Assembly: GCA_023212725.1 (NCBI GenBank)
Contig: JALBYF010000083.1
Coordinates: 1-64,000, forward strand
Reading direction: 5' to 3'
From: Tranzscheliella williamsii
Lineage: Eukaryota > Basidiomycota > Ustilaginomycetes > Ustilaginales > Ustilaginaceae
Length of the DNA: 64,000 nucleotides
Of the stretch, positions 62,001-64,000 are shown piece after piece. The first letter of the stretch is position 1. Every line of letters begins with the position of its first letter. The notes below the pieces were generated by a model, which did not search any database, was not told the origin of the DNA, and saw only the letters and a list, made by a program, of their open reading frames with translations. Position numbers and translations under genes: made by a program.

Positions 62001-63025
62001 ACACATTTATCCAGCAGCGTGGAGCTCAGAGGTTGAAAAGTTGCGAGCAGACGATCATTGATTTGATCGAGCAGACCCAAGTCGTCCATCGTGAAATCAA
62101 GGAGGTTGAAGAGAAAGTAGTCGAGCTCGAGAAAGAGATGAATCAGGCGCAAGCAACCGAGCGAAACATCCTGGATAACATGCGGTACCGACAGCTAGAG
62201 AGGGATGTCATCAGCATCGAAGAAGAAATCAATTCCCTCGATCTTGAACAAGCCCAACGCAGTCGCAAGCATTTCGCGGAAAAATACTCGGAAGCCAAAG
62301 AGGAGGAGAACAGGCTCAATGGTGAAGCGTCGCACTTGAGCGGAGAGATTGCCTCGCTGAAATCACAGATCAAGGGCCGAGAGCTCGAGCTGCGCGATGA
62401 GTACAAGGGTGTCCATCAGAATTACAAGAAGAAGCTGATCGAGGTGAAGACGTCTGAGATGGCCAACAACGACCTGGAAAAGTATGCAAAAGCACTGGAA
62501 AACGCCATCATGCGCTTCCATGCCATCAAAATGGAAGAGATCAATGAGCTGATCCGTTACCTGTGGCAGAAGACATACCAAGGTACGGACATCGACACCA
62601 TCCTGATTAAGGCAGACAACGAGGGGGCGCGAGGCAACAGGTCATACAATTACCGGGTCTGCATGGTAAAGGACACGGTGGAGATGGATATGCGGGGACG
62701 ATGCTCAGCCGGACAGAAGGTACTCGCATCCATCATTATTCGCTTGGCGTTGGCCGAGTCCTTCGGGAGCAACTGCGGTATCCTTGCGCTGGATGAGCCG
62801 ACAACCAATCTGGACAAGGATAACATCGAGGCGCTTGCTAGAAGCCTTGCAGACTTGATCAAAGAACGGGCCGAGAACAGCCAGCTACAGCTCATCGTCA
62901 TCACCCACGACGAAGACTTTCTTACTCTGCTCGGGCAGAATGACGTGCTCGAATACTACTGGAGAGTCAGTAGAGACTTTAACCAGAAAAGCATCATCGA
63001 GAGGGAACGCATTCGAAATGGTTGA
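59096..63025 (+). CDS. RAD50: DNA double-strand-break repair protein Rad50
   Basis: SMC-like ATPase of the Mre11-Rad50-Nbs1/Xrs2 complex, which senses and tethers DNA ends. The product is 1309 aa and single-exon, starting MASLDKLAIRGVRSF. Walker A is GYNGSGKT (34-41). The long coiled coil is interrupted by the zinc hook CLAC (Cys687 and Cys690) at its middle. The C-terminal half has the ABC signature GRCSAGQKVLAS (Ser1204) and Walker B ILALDEPTTNLD (Asp1233, Glu1234), with the H-loop TITHDEDF-like VITHDEDF after. Size and layout match fungal Rad50. The presence of the hook excludes SMC5 and SMC6. All ATPase and hook residues are intact, so the protein should be functional. Confidence 0.98.
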   Translation: MASLDKLAIRGVRSFDDKSINIIQFFQPLTVIVGYNGSGKTTIIECLKYASTGDLPPNTKGGAFVHDPQMATSNEVKAQVRLRFYAANRVRMNCVRNLQVSRKKGGGLTMKTLEGLLQIADDDAKSGKRGTLSTKCSELDEEIPRLLGASKAILENVIFCHQEDSNWPLSEPASLKKKFDDIFEATRYTKALDNIKSLRKDRTNQLKVDKAALEGLKVDKDRADIIRSKMTHLQSDLADKEARLEDLNEEIRVKTVQNTKFYDEATKFREIVSRAEALEEKERLHKENMAALQASMTFIKESDEELQKRKQTFRVHLDQNRNKINTYKKDIAEKEDEVNTLEQQHRKRLSEKGGLEAEKRSHEQAKERREASIQKLSNALGIKGFGSVGFTDVQIQDFQQRVREELRKLDGELAKMREKNADKDEELSTAWQTLRADLRAKQSAREQLTEAIKRAKDKIKRAQDELEEFTLTSADLDAAEQDRDGLATKAAAAQKEFDSANFDEQIRQKTLEIREKDDLREERTSEMTMLNRHAELHASLGMKMRESENRKNTAKALFDRHKTVLLKSIGDEPALEDVESRVNRSLSNQEKQLAMLESADQEENKQLQQVESALSFARKQLKDKRDMISELQKNIDEILDPDFRNAEEAVKICAEEIAAAKDEYASIDSLDSFLRRVLREAKSKGHCLACNRGVTPSEYAAIEKHVNTTLNASDTQAKKSSLKEDIDGWMQRQTECQIALAKETQLKSIQKDELAVLERSIKENETKLKEASKAAELSSSELEKQRGELKELQSLKRVAADISRLSMEAKDLDNEVEALQNDLASTGSTQTGEQIQAEVDQLASTIKTLKRELNGLQQNRETKRSLISSLERDTHRAEMNLVKKKEEYARKETLDNQLSEQTSECEAKQKEAKKLDSEIENASGPIRRAKEELEAFKSEAAEKEDGLKAQADKLESSLKEIRELNAAVDTFIQQRGAQRLKSCEQTIIDLIEQTQVVHREIKEVEEKVVELEKEMNQAQATERNILDNMRYRQLERDVISIEEEINSLDLEQAQRSRKHFAEKYSEAKEEENRLNGEASHLSGEIASLKSQIKGRELELRDEYKGVHQNYKKKLIEVKTSEMANNDLEKYAKALENAIMRFHAIKMEEINELIRYLWQKTYQGTDIDTILIKADNEGARGNRSYNYRVCMVKDTVEMDMRGRCSAGQKVLASIIIRLALAESFGSNCGILALDEPTTNLDKDNIEALARSLADLIKERAENSQLQLIVITHDEDFLTLLGQNDVLEYYWRVSRDFNQKSIIERERIRNG

Positions 63026-63629
63026 AGGGCAGGCGAATCAAATCACTTCCATCTGTACTTGTAAAATCTCAGCACTGCCTCAAGAATCTGCTTCTTCAAC
63101 GGCGTGGCGAGCTGTCCTACGTAAAGTCGAGCGAGGAGAGGGGCTTGCCGTTGCCCTCGATGTATGTTCCGGGATTGTTATGGAGGGGTGAAAGGTGCGG
63201 GTGTTCAGTAAAAGCGCTGATGTAAGGTGTTGCTGTTAGATCGACCCAGCTTGCAAGTCATTCGGTGTTCTCAGTTCTTCCGTCTCTAAGTGTGAGTGGC
63301 GATCAAAGACTCGTTCACTTTCGTCGTCGATACCAACATTGTACTGGCTGGTATCCTGTTCCAGCCACCTACCGCTGTCGTCGTTTGTATAGGGCTTCCT
63401 AGCTCGGCGTCTAAGTGCAACGCGCTTTAGGCCGGTCTAACCACCTCCCACCTGCCCGGCCTTTTGAGAACGCATAAAGATCGGCCGGTCCTCATCGTAG
63501 GGTTTTGCACTCTGCAATCTGGCATCGAGACTATCCCGACGCTGCGCAAAATTGCATATCTTTGACAAACAGTACGGGCGCTGCTTGGGGAACGAGGGCC
63601 CTTACGCTCCCTCGTGACGTTTTGCACAG
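63026..63629. other. intergenic region after RAD50
   Basis: It contains short unsupported frames on both strands and the presumed promoter of the gene that starts at 63630. No repeat or RNA gene was recognised. Confidence 0.4.
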
Positions 63630-64000
63630 ATGTCTTTCCACCCGGGGCCTCCGGATGTTGTAGACCTTGACTATGGGTCCGCCGACGGGCCTGAATCCTC
63701 CTCCGATCTGCTTCTCGAACCATCAGCAAGGAGCGACACCGACGTCAACGCGCCTGCTTTAGAGAGCGGCGAAGTGTCGGAAGGAAGTAAATCGAGTGTC
63801 ATGCTGCAACAGGAGGTGCAACGCCCGCGCCCGCAAGCTTATGAAACTGACGAAGCCGGCGCTCCGAAGACCACTAAGTTGAGCTCAACTTACAATCCGG
63901 ATACAGATGAAGCATCGGCACTTGAAGAGGGAGAAGTGTCTCACGAAAACGCTGCAACTGCTTTTGACCAAAGTGCAATCAATCATGGGCCTCCGCTTGC
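63630..64000 (+). CDS. 5' part of an unidentified acidic protein gene (truncated by window end)
   Basis: The ATG at 63630 opens a frame with no stop to the end of the window (123 codons and two bases). It begins MSFHPGPPDVVDLDYGSADG. The part seen is acidic, Ser/Glu-rich and probably disordered. A motif repeats: LESGEVSEG and, about 55 residues later, LEEGEVSHE. No domain can be assigned from this fragment, because the informative part must lie beyond the edge. Absence of a stop over 371 bases in this frame, and its sensible composition, support coding. Confidence 0.6.
   Translation, partial: MSFHPGPPDVVDLDYGSADGPESSSDLLLEPSARSDTDVNAPALESGEVSEGSKSSVMLQQEVQRPRPQAYETDEAGAPKTTKLSSTYNPDTDEASALEEGEVSHENAATAFDQSAINHGPPL

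Noticed and set aside
1..64000. CRISPR arrays, rRNA, tRNA, telomere repeats, transposase or reverse transcriptase genes
   Set aside because: None found. No regularly spaced palindromic repeats, no clear B-box with matching stem, no TTAGGG arrays, and no recognisable mobile-element proteins were seen.

Overview
The window looks like nuclear DNA of a basidiomycete yeast or smut of the Ustilaginomycotina (Ustilago/Sporisorium/Pseudozyma type). Genes are closely packed on both strands, most are intron-poor or single-exon, codons prefer C or G in the third position, and the few introns are 60-120 nt with GTAAGT-like donors and CTAAC/CTGAC-like branch sites. Protein content is fungal throughout: mitochondrial Lon with a presequence, Rrn7, Mlp1/TPR, GRASP, a sphingolipid C9-methyltransferase and a GPI-anchored Cys-rich surface protein. 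A full-length RNA-dependent RNA polymerase with an intact DLDGD motif argues against Ustilago maydis itself, which is known to have lost RNAi, and fits an RNAi-retaining relative. The species call is inference.

Layout. 1-7 kb: a small spliced gene for a probably acylated 85-aa protein, a short frame-disrupted ORF, and XRN1 (minus). 8-12 kb: mitochondrial Lon protease (plus). 12-15.2 kb: a very small spliced CxxC protein (minus), a 104-aa basic protein followed by a 12-bp minisatellite, spliced mitoribosomal S16 (plus) and a BAX-inhibitor family protein (minus). 15.9-20 kb: sphingolipid C9-methyltransferase (minus) and a spliced 2-hydroxyacid dehydrogenase (plus). 20.6-25.4 kb: a 928-aa disordered protein rich in CDK sites (minus) and an HMCES/SRAP abasic-site protein (plus). 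25.4-36 kb: Mlp1/TPR (minus), GRASP (plus) and a 706-aa single-pass membrane/coiled-coil protein (minus). 37-46.7 kb: a spliced SCP2-domain protein with a peroxisomal tail (plus), the RdRP (plus) and a spliced protein kinase (minus). 48-52.5 kb: GABA transaminase (plus), SUMO E1 subunit Aos1 (plus) and a GPI-anchored protein (minus). 53.7-64 kb: Rrn7 (plus), a DHHC palmitoyltransferase (minus), RAD50 (plus) and the 5' part of an unidentified gene that runs off the end.

No operon logic applies. Neighbours are mostly divergent or convergent housekeeping genes. Two DNA-maintenance genes (HMCES-like and RAD50) and several nuclear-function genes (Mlp1, Rrn7, Aos1, the CDK-site protein) occur, but without clustering that suggests one system. 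I found no transposon, CRISPR array, rRNA or convincing tRNA gene. The most useful results are the spliced or frame-broken genes that simple ORF calling misses or truncates (1076-1449, 12191-12413, 13554-14048, 18882-19972, 37082-37872, 43192-46720), the RdRP, and targeting or docking motifs at protein termini.
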